Assembly: GCA_040218415.1 (NCBI GenBank)
Contig: JAVJRN010000021.1
Coordinates: 160,566 to 224,565, forward strand
Reading direction: 5' to 3'
DNA length: 64,000 nucleotides
DNA from: JAVJRN01 sp040218415
Lineage (GTDB): Bacteria; Bacteroidota; Bacteroidia; Cytophagales; Cyclobacteriaceae
Each line of letters begins with the position of its first letter. The first letter of the stretch is position 1. This document shows, one piece after another, positions 53,381-60,635 of the stretch. A program made the position numbers and the translations under genes. The notes beneath the pieces are model-generated. The model was given only the letters and a program-made list of their open reading frames with translations, was not told where the DNA came from and searched no databases.

Positions 53381-54088
53381 TTACTTTACTACAATCTTTA
53401 CTTTGTCCTCCATTTTCCATCCTTCGAGCATCCTCATTCCCGGCTTGGCTTGAATACTTCCTTTAAATTCAAATGTTCCTTTGCGAGTTGGGGTAAATTG
53501 ATAGATTCCTTGGCCTTTTTTTGTATTTATTGTATCTCCATTCAAAAGAATGTCAAATGCTACGTCAATGTTCCCCGGAACAGCCGCAAAAGTCAATTTG
53601 ACCTCAGTAGATTCACCAAGTTCGATTTCTGTGTTTTCTGTAGTTACATAGAAGTTTAGAATATCGAATTTAATTGGACCGCCACCAACTTTAATTGTTG
53701 TTTTGTCAACAAATTCCTTTGCTTTCAATCGGATATCTAGTGATGTTAAACGCTTCTGTAATTCAAGATCGTTAGCAGCTGCCAGTGTTAATTCAGTTCC
53801 AAAAAATGTATTCCAAGAGTTTATGAGTTTGGAGAGTTCGTTTGAAGAAGTTGCCTCAGAAATCTCAATGGTTAGGGAGTCAAGAATATCGTAAATTCGG
53901 TTAATTTCTTGAGCACGTTCAGATTCGTCATAAAAGCTCTCTTCAACTAGTTTATTAAATCCTTCTCTCCGCTGTGTTAATTCTTGTTCTGCTTGATTGT
54001 TAAAGTTGTCCAACTTGTTAATCACATCGGTATTGCTCGTTGTGCAAGCAATAAATGTCAGGACAAAAATCAAGGGAAGAAATCTCAT
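53381..54088 (-). CDS. Lipoprotein of unknown function
   Basis: 235 residues from ATG 54088 (or 54097, three codons earlier). Lipoprotein signal MRFLPLIFVLTFIACTTSN. The next 110 residues are helical and charged (LDNFNNQAEQELTQRREGFN), a likely coiled coil. The last 90 residues look like an Ig-type beta-sandwich (IELGESTEVKLTFAAVPGNI, YQFTPTRKGTFEFKGSI). I do not recognise the family. It is flanked on both sides by repeated intergenic modules, as a single-gene cassette would be. Confidence 0.7.
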   Translation of the reverse strand: MRFLPLIFVLTFIACTTSNTDVINKLDNFNNQAEQELTQRREGFNKLVEESFYDESERAQEINRIYDILDSLTIEISEATSSNELSKLINSWNTFFGTELTLAAANDLELQKRLTSLDIRLKAKEFVDKTTIKVGGGPIKFDILNFYVTTENTEIELGESTEVKLTFAAVPGNIDVAFDILLNGDTINTKKGQGIYQFTPTRKGTFEFKGSIQAKPGMRMLEGWKMEDKVKIVVK

Positions 54089-54103
54089 AAGTAGCATTAT
54101 TGA

Positions 54104-54349
54104 ATCTAACGATTAGCTATCGGTTGTATGCCCACAGCCTGTAAAGAGCACAATCTAGTGAAATTTGTCGCGCCCGGCAAGGGGAAGCTCACAACGGTTC
54201 AGACAACCACTGCGCTTAGAAAGATGAAAAATCCTGCGAACTGCATTCAGTAGAAAGCACAAATCTTTCCCTGCGGCTGATTCATGGTGATGTTCGCACT
54301 GAAGTCTGTAAATTGGCAGTTAGCGTATTCGTGCTAGCGCCTGTTACAT
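54104..54349 (-). repeat. attC-like module 2 (246 bp)
   Basis: The + strand starts ATCTAACGATTAGCTATCGG and ends in CGCCTGTTACATGCC. Its internal AAAGAGCACAATCTAGTGAAA matches module 3's AAAGCACAATGTAGTGAAA. Cores on the minus strand: ATGTAAC and GTTAGAT (perfect GTTRRRY). Arms pair weakly. Too long for a standard attC, but clearly homologous to module 3. Confidence 0.5.
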
Positions 54350-54391
54350 GCCTTTAATGCCTCATTTTGTAGCATTCCCCAAAAGGTATGA

Positions 54392-55324
54392 TTACATTTT
54401 CTCAAGTGTTGGATCAAATTTCAGGATATTTTCATCTGTTACATGATCTGAACTCCAATGAATCCTCTGATTTTTGTTGTCTATGTTCTGTGTTAAAGAA
54501 GTTGGTTCGAAATTCCACTTCCATTGGTTCATTGATGGATCATTCAATATTTTAGCTTCAAGGGCAGAGTGAAGTCTTAACTTCTTAATGGCCTTAGGTT
54601 TTATGGCAATATTTGGGTTTTGATAGTTGTTCTTTACGCTGGGGTATACAATAGCTTCTGCATGACTACCGTTTCCAAATAGAATTTTGTTAGCAAAACT
54701 GGCACTTAAGAAATAGCTGAGATTAGCAGTTTCAGACACCTTTTTTGTAAATTCTTCCGTGAGTATATTCATGAAATATCTATAAAATTCTATCGTTGTT
54801 GAATCAAACTGTGTGGCTAAAGGAGCTTCCATTTTATCCAATAATGCTTTAGTCCAGACCGATTTTCTCAAAACTACACCTGATCGATATACAGCTGTCA
54901 ACCAAAGAGGCTTTTCTTGTATCCACTTTGTAATTGTTATAAGGTCGCCTTTTTTGGGGTGGATTTCTATGCCGGCGACATTGGAAGCAAATGCAGCATA
55001 AAAAATAGAAGATCCTAGAATATTAGCTCTTCCGTATCCATTCACGGCTTTTTTAGGTGGATTCCTCAATTGAGAAGTGTGAAAAATTCTAGAATTGTTA
55101 TTGCTAGGTATTTTCCTATTAACTGTTATTCTATACAATGGATTTAGATTTGACTCCAATTCCAATTGCACCAAAGTTCCGCCTAAAATATTTTTCAGTT
55201 CTTTGGTGAAGTAGTTAATGACATTAGGATCAGTGTTAGCAAAATCCCAGCTTCGAATATAGTTGAGCAACTCTTTCTTTTGTAGAATTTCGTCTGGGCT
55301 TAATATTTGAAGCAGTTTATTCAA
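54392..55324 (-). CDS. RES-domain protein (putative NAD-degrading toxin)
   Basis: 310 residues from TTG 55324; a TTG 12 codons earlier (55360) is open, but its codons come from the neighbouring repeat hairpin. The RES signature is complete: R65 in PLYRITV, R99 in GYGRANILGSSIFYAAFAS, E120 in VAGIEIHP, and S229 in EAIVYPSVKNN. RES proteins are NAD-consuming toxins (NAD phosphorylase/hydrolase) normally encoded with an Xre/MbcA antitoxin. Here no antitoxin is adjacent, and the N-terminal 60 residues are an additional helical region. It may be an orphan toxin, an attenuated enzyme, or carried in a cassette. Confidence 0.7.
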   Translation of the reverse strand: MNKLLQILSPDEILQKKELLNYIRSWDFANTDPNVINYFTKELKNILGGTLVQLELESNLNPLYRITVNRKIPSNNNSRIFHTSQLRNPPKKAVNGYGRANILGSSIFYAAFASNVAGIEIHPKKGDLITITKWIQEKPLWLTAVYRSGVVLRKSVWTKALLDKMEAPLATQFDSTTIEFYRYFMNILTEEFTKKVSETANLSYFLSASFANKILFGNGSHAEAIVYPSVKNNYQNPNIAIKPKAIKKLRLHSALEAKILNDPSMNQWKWNFEPTSLTQNIDNKNQRIHWSSDHVTDENILKFDPTLEKM

Positions 55325-55338
55325 GGAGAAGATATGGC

Positions 55339-55569
55339 ATGTAACGATCAGGTATGGCAAGTAGCCATACCCTTAATGTAAAGCACAATGTAGTGAAACT
55401 GCACAACCCCCACAACAGTATCCACGACGCACTGCGTTTCGCAAGTCAAAATCCAGAAAGGAAAAAGTAGCTAGATACACAAATACTAGCAGAATGGGCA
55501 GATTCACGGGCGTATTTCACAGAAGTGTCATATAGGCAGTTTGGCAATTCGTTATATCGCCTGTTACCA
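55339..55569 (-). repeat. attC-like module 3 (231 bp)
   Basis: The + strand starts ATGTAACGATCAGGTATGGC and ends TCGCCTGTTACCA. It shares with module 2 both terminal regions (GTAACAGGCG...ACGAAT...AACTGCC on the minus strand) and the internal GCACAATnTAGTGAAA. A perfect hairpin GGTATGGC / GCCATACC lies at 55351-55371. The stop codon of the downstream-read membrane protein gene falls inside the right core, as is common in integron cassettes. Confidence 0.5.
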
Positions 55570-56058
55570 GCTTTTGTTTTCAAGGGTTACAAATGATTTG
55601 ATTTTATCGATTAGTACCAGTTCTTGAGCTCTGTAGACAAAATGAAACCAACCTGTTATCATCAACCAATCTTTAACGTCTGAAAAAAGCACTTCAGAGT
55701 TCAGTCGTTCATGGTTCATTAGTATTGGGAGCAAGAAAAACAAGCCAGTAATGAAAAAATGTTCAATTCTTAAAGGTGTTTGAATGATAACCTTTTGAGT
55801 TACTGGATCAATTTCTTCAACCTTAATTTTCGTGTTAATTCCAGCTCCAAATCCCATTCCTGTTAGTGTTCCAAGAGAAATGGTTGCGTGAACCTTGAAT
55901 ACTCCGTTTCCTTTAGACTTATAGTAAATGAATTTCTTCGACCACATATTCCCCTTGATTGTCCTAAGTTCATCACTTAGCTGTTGGAATGTTCCATGGT
56001 AAACGTATTCTCTTAGTAATCTAGGTTTAAATGTGTTTAAGATCTTCTGAATCTGCAT
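55564..56058 (-). CDS. Membrane protein of unknown function
   Basis: 164 residues. The first 60 are soluble and basic (LREYVYHGTFQQLSDELRTI); two close hydrophobic segments follow (about 60-75 weak, and 103-118 IEHFFITGLFFLLPILM), with a third region near 132-145. No family recognised. The stop TAA lies within the core of module 3, and its ATG is 13 bases from the end of module 4, so it fills one interval exactly. Confidence 0.7.
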   Translation of the reverse strand: MQIQKILNTFKPRLLREYVYHGTFQQLSDELRTIKGNMWSKKFIYYKSKGNGVFKVHATISLGTLTGMGFGAGINTKIKVEEIDPVTQKVIIQTPLRIEHFFITGLFFLLPILMNHERLNSEVLFSDVKDWLMITGWFHFVYRAQELVLIDKIKSFVTLENKSW

Positions 56059-56070
56059 GCGGAGTATTGC

Positions 56071-56232
56071 TGGTAACGCCTAGCTATGATGAGTGGGGCT
56101 TACAAACTAATAAGCTTGCCACCTGCACACAGCCACAGCAATTAATAAATGTACTAATTGTGGCTGACTTTCCAAGTGCCACCCAACTTTCCCGACTGAT
56201 GAAACCCCATTCATTCATAGCATATGTTGTGT
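56071..56232 (-). repeat. attC-like module 4 (162 bp)
   Basis: The + strand starts TGGTAACGCCTAGCTATGATG and ends CATATGTTGTGT. Terminal arms CTATGATGAGTGGGG and CCCCATTCATTCATAG pair over about 15 bp with a bulge. An inner stem AGCCACA..AATTA / TAATTGTGGCT gives a branched hairpin. Shares the TAACGnYYAGSTAT end with modules 1-3. Confidence 0.5.
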
Positions 56233-56237
56233 GCTTT

Positions 56238-56801
56238 CTATCTGTCCTTAAATCGAATTGTCTTTATTGCTTCGATTAAAAGTCGTTCATTTTCTGGCTT
56301 TAAATCTTTTCCATTAATTTGAAATCGGTCAATCCCTGAACCTGCAACCCACAAGCTATCAATGAACATTCCCGTCATTCCATTTCCTGACTTTTTTGGT
56401 TGTATTACCTTTGCTTTTCGGTTGTCAATTGTCGTCCATGACACTAAATTCTTTCGAAAAGCACTTGTGTCTACCGTATCAATTGTCCCTACAAAATTAT
56501 ATATAAGCGAGTCATTACGTGATAGCTCTTCATTTAATAGATGTACCTTGCCGTCATTAACAAAGAAATGAACCTGTTCTTCCAAATCGTTAGAATACCA
56601 GCCCAAATCGAAATGAACTGTGTCAGTTTCATCTATTGCTATTTGTCCAACAAAAGAGTCAATTCCTCTTTGTTTTACCTTGTCCCAATTGTTTGGTACT
56701 TCTATTGTAAACTGGATAAAATCCAAAGTTTTCATTTTCTCTTTTGAGCTGTCACTACAGCCAATAATAATTAAGGTTGATATTAGTATTAAAAGTCTCA
56801 T
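56238..56801 (-). CDS. Lipoprotein of unknown function
   Basis: 187 residues. Lipoprotein signal MRLLILISTLIIIGC then SDSSKEK. The mature part is beta-rich (LDFIQFTIEVPNNWDKVKQR, HFDLGWYSNDLEEQVHFFVN, KAKVIQPKKSGNGMTGMFID), which resembles small secreted Bacteroidota proteins with a PsbP/TonB-like look; I name no family. The stop is 6 bases from module 4. Last gene of the same-strand series. Confidence 0.7.
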   Translation of the reverse strand: MRLLILISTLIIIGCSDSSKEKMKTLDFIQFTIEVPNNWDKVKQRGIDSFVGQIAIDETDTVHFDLGWYSNDLEEQVHFFVNDGKVHLLNEELSRNDSLIYNFVGTIDTVDTSAFRKNLVSWTTIDNRKAKVIQPKKSGNGMTGMFIDSLWVAGSGIDRFQINGKDLKPENERLLIEAIKTIRFKDR

Positions 56802-57427
56802 TCTTCATTTGATGGCATTCTGACTAACATTTTCTAAATTGTTGAAATTCACTGATTTTCATTAATTCTTTTAAATTTCTTTGCTCTACCGTTAGCTTGA
56901 GGAGTGAATGACTTTGCTATACAGGGAATTGCACACAACAACTAGTTAACCGCAACGAGTTGCGGTTAACTAACTTATATTAGTTCAAAGCTAATCCATT
57001 TTGGATGCGGAACAAACCATTAATAGCTATATCCTTATAAAACTCTGTGGCCGAGTAGCGCTGTAAGCTCATAAGGTTTGGATTGATCTTAAACCAGTAC
57101 CTGTTTCCGTTCAAAAGGTGGGGAAATAGTGCCTTGCACAAGGTGTTGCTTTTGCATGATTTAGCATTTTTGGTTGCTTAATCTATGGTTTTGGCAATAC
57201 AGTATAGAACAGATGAAAAGCAGTCCACATACATAGTGAAGTAAACAGGTGAGATTTTCGAAGCAAATTGAAGCTTTACATGCTGAATGGCAGGGGACAC
57301 ATTGAAGTCTCCTAATGGCTACATCTAGCGAGCCAATTTTTAAGCGTTCAATGTAAATTGTAATTTCCCTTTCCAAGAAGTCGAAAAGCGGGTCAATAAA
57401 AGCCATTTCTCAGACCATCAACAAGTA
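56802..57427. other. Intergenic region: strong dyad and a possible gene fragment
   Basis: 626 bases with no intact gene. Contains the 14-bp dyad at 56943-56972. A minus-strand frame at 56980-57141 (open up to about 57182) reads HLLNGNRYWFKINPNLMSLQ and ends in NGLALN, which looks like the C-terminal end of a lost protein. Another minus-strand frame (57161-57406) has odd composition (many Cys) and is not supported. Confidence 0.45.
56943..56972. repeat. Perfect 14-bp inverted repeat
   Basis: TAGTTAACCGCAAC and GTTGCGGTTAACTA separated by GA (56943-56956 / 56959-56972), the strongest dyad in the window. No T tract follows on either strand. It lies at the upstream edge of the cassette-like gene series. 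Confidence 0.6.
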
Positions 57428-58174
57428 TTATTCAATGATATTTTTTGAATCTTTTTTAAAAGGTGATGCGGCCACTTGCTCTTCCATGGCCTTTTTAGAA
57501 AAGTAAAGAGCCAAGCCTAATGTGATAAATGAAAAAATCCAAATACCTGGAATAAAAGCTATAAAGAGGAAGTAATCATAAATCCCATGAGCAATGATGG
57601 CAATTGCTAAACCGATGACTAGAAGCACCCGAGGCTTGTTGAAAAAATGATTTTTAGAGGTCGACAGAGTTCTTTGAGAAGGTAGATGCATGAATTTTGC
57701 CTTCCCAACAAAATAGCCCATCATAATGGCAAAAGTAGCATGGGCAGGTACCGCAGTAAACATTCTCAAAATCCCAACATCAATGCCACCATTAAAAACA
57801 TAAGCTATATTTTCCGCAGTTGCAAAACCCATACCTATCATCACTGAATATACGATACCATCTGCAGGCTCATCGAAGTTTTTATTATTATATATTATTC
57901 CCTTGAGAATAAGGAATTTCATACACTCTTCCAATAATGCGACCAGTATAAATGCTCGGAATGCCTGTTGTAGCAGATTCTGAGATTCAATCTGAAATAC
58001 TGAATCTACAACGGTGGATAAAAAATATGAAATAAGTAATCCAACAACCCCTAGTATAAAACTTAATAAAAGAGTTTTCCAAGGCTCATACTCATATTTA
58101 TCTTGAAAATAAATAAAAATAACAATAGCTAAACCTGGACTCAAAGACAGCACCAGCAATATTAAAATATTCAT
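57428..58174 (-). CDS. PrsW-type membrane protease
   Basis: 248 residues with seven to eight membrane helices. PrsW motifs: E82-E83 in ALLEECMKFLILKG, E121 in GFATAENIAYV, and H145 in VPAHATFAIMMG. In Bacillus PrsW cleaves the anti-sigma factor RsiW at site 1; in other phyla the family is uncharacterised (M82/abortive-infection-like CPBP relative). No sigma or anti-sigma gene is near. It diverges from a membrane LuxR-type regulator gene across 67 AT-rich bases, so the two may share regulation. Confidence 0.88.
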   Translation of the reverse strand: MNILILLVLSLSPGLAIVIFIYFQDKYEYEPWKTLLLSFILGVVGLLISYFLSTVVDSVFQIESQNLLQQAFRAFILVALLEECMKFLILKGIIYNNKNFDEPADGIVYSVMIGMGFATAENIAYVFNGGIDVGILRMFTAVPAHATFAIMMGYFVGKAKFMHLPSQRTLSTSKNHFFNKPRVLLVIGLAIAIIAHGIYDYFLFIAFIPGIWIFSFITLGLALYFSKKAMEEQVAASPFKKDSKNIIE

Positions 58175-58241
58175 TTTTAGAATAAATAATTTGGTGTAAA
58201 AATCTAAAATAATTAGTTTAAATATTCTTTATGTAAAAATT

Positions 58242-59213
58242 ATGAATTTATTCCTTCAATCCACTTTAATATTAATTCAATGGGTATCAGGGATTTGCAT
58301 ATTCATGCTGTTTTACATCTTTTTATTTAAGAAATACCAAAGTCCAAAGTGCCATATTTTCACTATTTATTATTTTATCATTGGATTCAGTTTAGTTTAT
58401 GATATTGTCATTACCATTTTCCCAGAGTTAACTCCTGTCGTAAGATTTATCCTGTTCTTTATAAAAGATCCACTGAGTATTGTGGTGCTCGCTTTTTTTA
58501 TTTCTTATATCGTTTTTGAAAAACCTCCGAGCATTCGACACTTGGTTATAATAGCCGTTTTATTGATAGTAAATATTATTCCGCATCTGCCTTATCATGG
58601 CGCGCAGGTATATAGCAGCGACTATCCAATGTATAAGATTGCTATCATTGGCAACTTTGTATTTATTGTGTTGTCTTTAGTAAAAACAATTAGAGACTAT
58701 GGCGAATCGGCAGAGTATGAAGTACCCAAAGGATTATGGTGGTTTTTAGGAATGTCTTTTGTTCATAAGACGTCTAATCTCATTTTTGCAAGTTTGGGCT
58801 TCCTATCTTTTGAGTTTAATTTTTATTCCGCAATATCAATGATCATGATGATCGCCGTTTTTTTCTTATTGCTCAATGTTTTCTATGAAACAATTATCCT
58901 AATAAAGAACGAAAACTATCGCGCTGCTATTTCTAAAAATGAACTCTTGGCTAAGGAAGAAAGTGATGTGATACATTTTATTGCTACTCAAAACCCTGAA
59001 TTATTAAACAAATTTTCGCAGTTTGAACTAAGTGATCGAGAACTAGCACTGATATATTTCACGATAATGGGCATAAGTTTAAAGGAGTCCGCTGATTATT
59101 TTAATGTTTCCAGTAAGACCATAGAGCAATATCGCTATAGACTTAAAAAGAAAATGGGATTGAAGTCGTCACTTTCACAATCCGTCGTAGACATGAAATT
59201 TGAGACATTTTGA
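58242..59213 (+). CDS. Membrane-bound LuxR-type HTH regulator
   Basis: 323 residues. The N-terminal 220 residues form about seven membrane helices (IQWVSGICIFMLFYIFLF to MIMMIAVFFLLLNVFYETII). A short linker and the C-terminal HTH (about 255-318, FELSDRELALIYFTIMGISL... SSKTIEQYRYRLKKKMGL) follow. A DNA-binding domain tethered directly to the inner membrane suggests that it senses a membrane or envelope signal. Directly downstream are four phased TTGTAGA boxes and the nonapeptide-repeat gene, its most obvious target. Confidence 0.85.
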   Translation: MNLFLQSTLILIQWVSGICIFMLFYIFLFKKYQSPKCHIFTIYYFIIGFSLVYDIVITIFPELTPVVRFILFFIKDPLSIVVLAFFISYIVFEKPPSIRHLVIIAVLLIVNIIPHLPYHGAQVYSSDYPMYKIAIIGNFVFIVLSLVKTIRDYGESAEYEVPKGLWWFLGMSFVHKTSNLIFASLGFLSFEFNFYSAISMIMMIAVFFLLLNVFYETIILIKNENYRAAISKNELLAKEESDVIHFIATQNPELLNKFSQFELSDRELALIYFTIMGISLKESADYFNVSSKTIEQYRYRLKKKMGLKSSLSQSVVDMKFETF

Positions 59214-59217
59214 GCTG

Positions 59218-59281
59218 TTGTAGAGTAATTGTAGAGCTATGGAAACGAAATTGTAGAGTCGTAGAAGCGAAATTGTAGACC
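59218..59281 (+). promoter_or_regulatory. Four phased TTGTAGA boxes (22-bp tandem repeats)
   Basis: TTGTAGA begins at 59218, 59229, 59251 and 59273: spacings 11, 22 and 22 bases, one and two helical turns. The last two complete units are 22-bp near-identical repeats (59228-59249, 59250-59271; ATTGTAGAG...GAA). They lie between the LuxR-type gene and the repeat-protein gene, 70-130 bases before the latter's ATG. Fits cooperative binding of a regulator to one face of the DNA. Confidence 0.6.
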
Positions 59282-59350
59282 AAGATATTTTTTATCTCAA
59301 CCCCTATTATAGTACTTGGCCGAACAATTAATAATTTAAACTTTAAGAAA

Positions 59351-60571
59351 ATGAAATCAAGAAAAATTGCTTTAGGAATACTAGGTCTTGCTATAGTCGC
59401 CACCGTTTTTTATTTAAATAGAGAAGGACTAAACTTAGAAAATGCATCTGGCTCTATCGGAGGTATTGAAAAGTCTAAGAAATATTCGTCAGAGAGAAAT
59501 GATGAACTAGAACTTGGCGAACAAGAAATTACAATGGCTTTACAAGATGATGATGTGCAGGCCATGTTACAAAACCCAACCTATCAGAAAATGGCGGCTA
59601 GTGACGATTTTAAGAAAATGGCAGGGAATCCAGAATTTATGAAACTAGCCTCGGATGCCTCTTTCCAAAAATTAGCTGGGAGCAGCGAATTTCAAAAATT
59701 GGCAAGTGCACCTGATTTTCAGAAAATGTCATCAACATCAGGATTTATGAAAATGGCAGCTGGTAGCGAATTTCAGAAAATGGCACTTGATGCTAATTTT
59801 CAAAAATTGTCTACTACCGAAGCTTTTCAAAAAATGGCTATGTCTCAGGACTTTAATAAAATGGCCATGAGCCCTGACTTTCAAAAAATGGCCATGTCTC
59901 AGGACTTTAATAAAATGGCTATGAGCCCTGATTTTCAAAAACTAGCAAGTGATGCAACTTTCATGAAATTGGCAGCTAGTTCTGATTTTCAAAAATTGGC
60001 GGGTAGTCCATCTTTTATGAAAATGGCTGCAGCACAAGATTTTCAAAAACTTTCTCAAAACGCACAATTTGAGAAATTAGCCAGAGATGCTAGTTTCCAA
60101 AAACTAGCGAGTAATCCTTCTTTCATGAAATTAGCCAGTAATGAGAACTTTCAAAAATTGGCTAATAATGCATCATTTATGAAATTAGCTAGCAATCAGA
60201 GTTTTCAAAAATTGGCGGGTAATCCATCTTTCATGAAATTAGCCGGGGATCAGAGCTTTCAAAAACTAGCGAGCGATCCTTCTTTCATGAAATTGGCTAG
60301 TAACGAGAGTTTTCAAAAATTAGCTAATAACCCTTCTTTTATGAAATTAGCAGGAAGTCCGAGCTTTCAGAAACTAGCGAGCGATCCTTCTTTCATGAAA
60401 TTGGCCAGCAATGAAAGTTTTCAAAAACTAGCGAGCAATCCTTCTTTCATGAAATTGGCTAGTAATCAGAGTTTCCAAAAATTAGCTAATAACCCTTCTT
60501 TTATGAAGTTGGCATCCAATTCAAGTTTCAATAAATTTATTTTTGGAGCTGGGGCCGGTTATATTCAATAG
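59351..60571 (+). CDS. Membrane-anchored protein of 35 nonapeptide repeats
   Basis: 406 residues. N-terminal signal-anchor (KIALGILGLAIVATVFYL, about 5-22), acidic linker (23-77), then exactly 35 tandem 9-residue repeats (78-392) without any insertion or deletion, and a C-terminal FNKFIFGAGAGYIQ. Consensus: F-(Q/M)-K-(L/M)-A-(S/G)-(N/D/S)-(P/E/Q)-(S/D). In repeats 20-35 FQKLA and FMKLA alternate strictly, giving an 18-residue unit; repeats 26-29 and 30-33 are near-identical four-repeat blocks. F, L and A at i, i+3, i+4 suggest short helices in a solenoid. The fold and function are unknown to me; likely faces periplasm. Ends before a strong terminator. Confidence 0.85.
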   Translation: MKSRKIALGILGLAIVATVFYLNREGLNLENASGSIGGIEKSKKYSSERNDELELGEQEITMALQDDDVQAMLQNPTYQKMAASDDFKKMAGNPEFMKLASDASFQKLAGSSEFQKLASAPDFQKMSSTSGFMKMAAGSEFQKMALDANFQKLSTTEAFQKMAMSQDFNKMAMSPDFQKMAMSQDFNKMAMSPDFQKLASDATFMKLAASSDFQKLAGSPSFMKMAAAQDFQKLSQNAQFEKLARDASFQKLASNPSFMKLASNENFQKLANNASFMKLASNQSFQKLAGNPSFMKLAGDQSFQKLASDPSFMKLASNESFQKLANNPSFMKLAGSPSFQKLASDPSFMKLASNESFQKLASNPSFMKLASNQSFQKLANNPSFMKLASNSSFNKFIFGAGAGYIQ

Positions 60572-60591
60572 ACGTCTAATTTTTAACAAAC

Positions 60592-60620
60592 AAAAAAACA
60601 GGTTCCAAACCTGTTTTTTT
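60592..60620 (+). terminator. Rho-independent terminator of the repeat-protein gene
   Basis: AAAAAAACAGG (60592-60602), 7-base loop, CCTGTTTTTTT (60610-60620), 20 bases after the stop. Confidence 0.85.
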
Positions 60621-60635
60621 GTTTATTTTCATCTC

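Noticed and set aside
55325..55360. 12-codon N-terminal extension of the RES protein
   Set aside because: Needs a TTG inside the loop of a module hairpin and codons drawn from the repeat; a later TTG is preferred, though not proven.
57161..57406. 81-codon frame upstream of prsW's end
   Set aside because: Cys-rich, incoherent translation; overlaps a different, more protein-like frame fragment.
59351..60571. CRISPR-like periodicity in the repeat gene
   Set aside because: The 27/54-bp period is coding (nonapeptide repeats in one open frame), with no unique spacers.
60543..60635. 31-codon N-terminal extension of the metalloprotease
   Set aside because: It would run through the preceding gene's stop and a strong terminator; the signal peptide starts at 60636.
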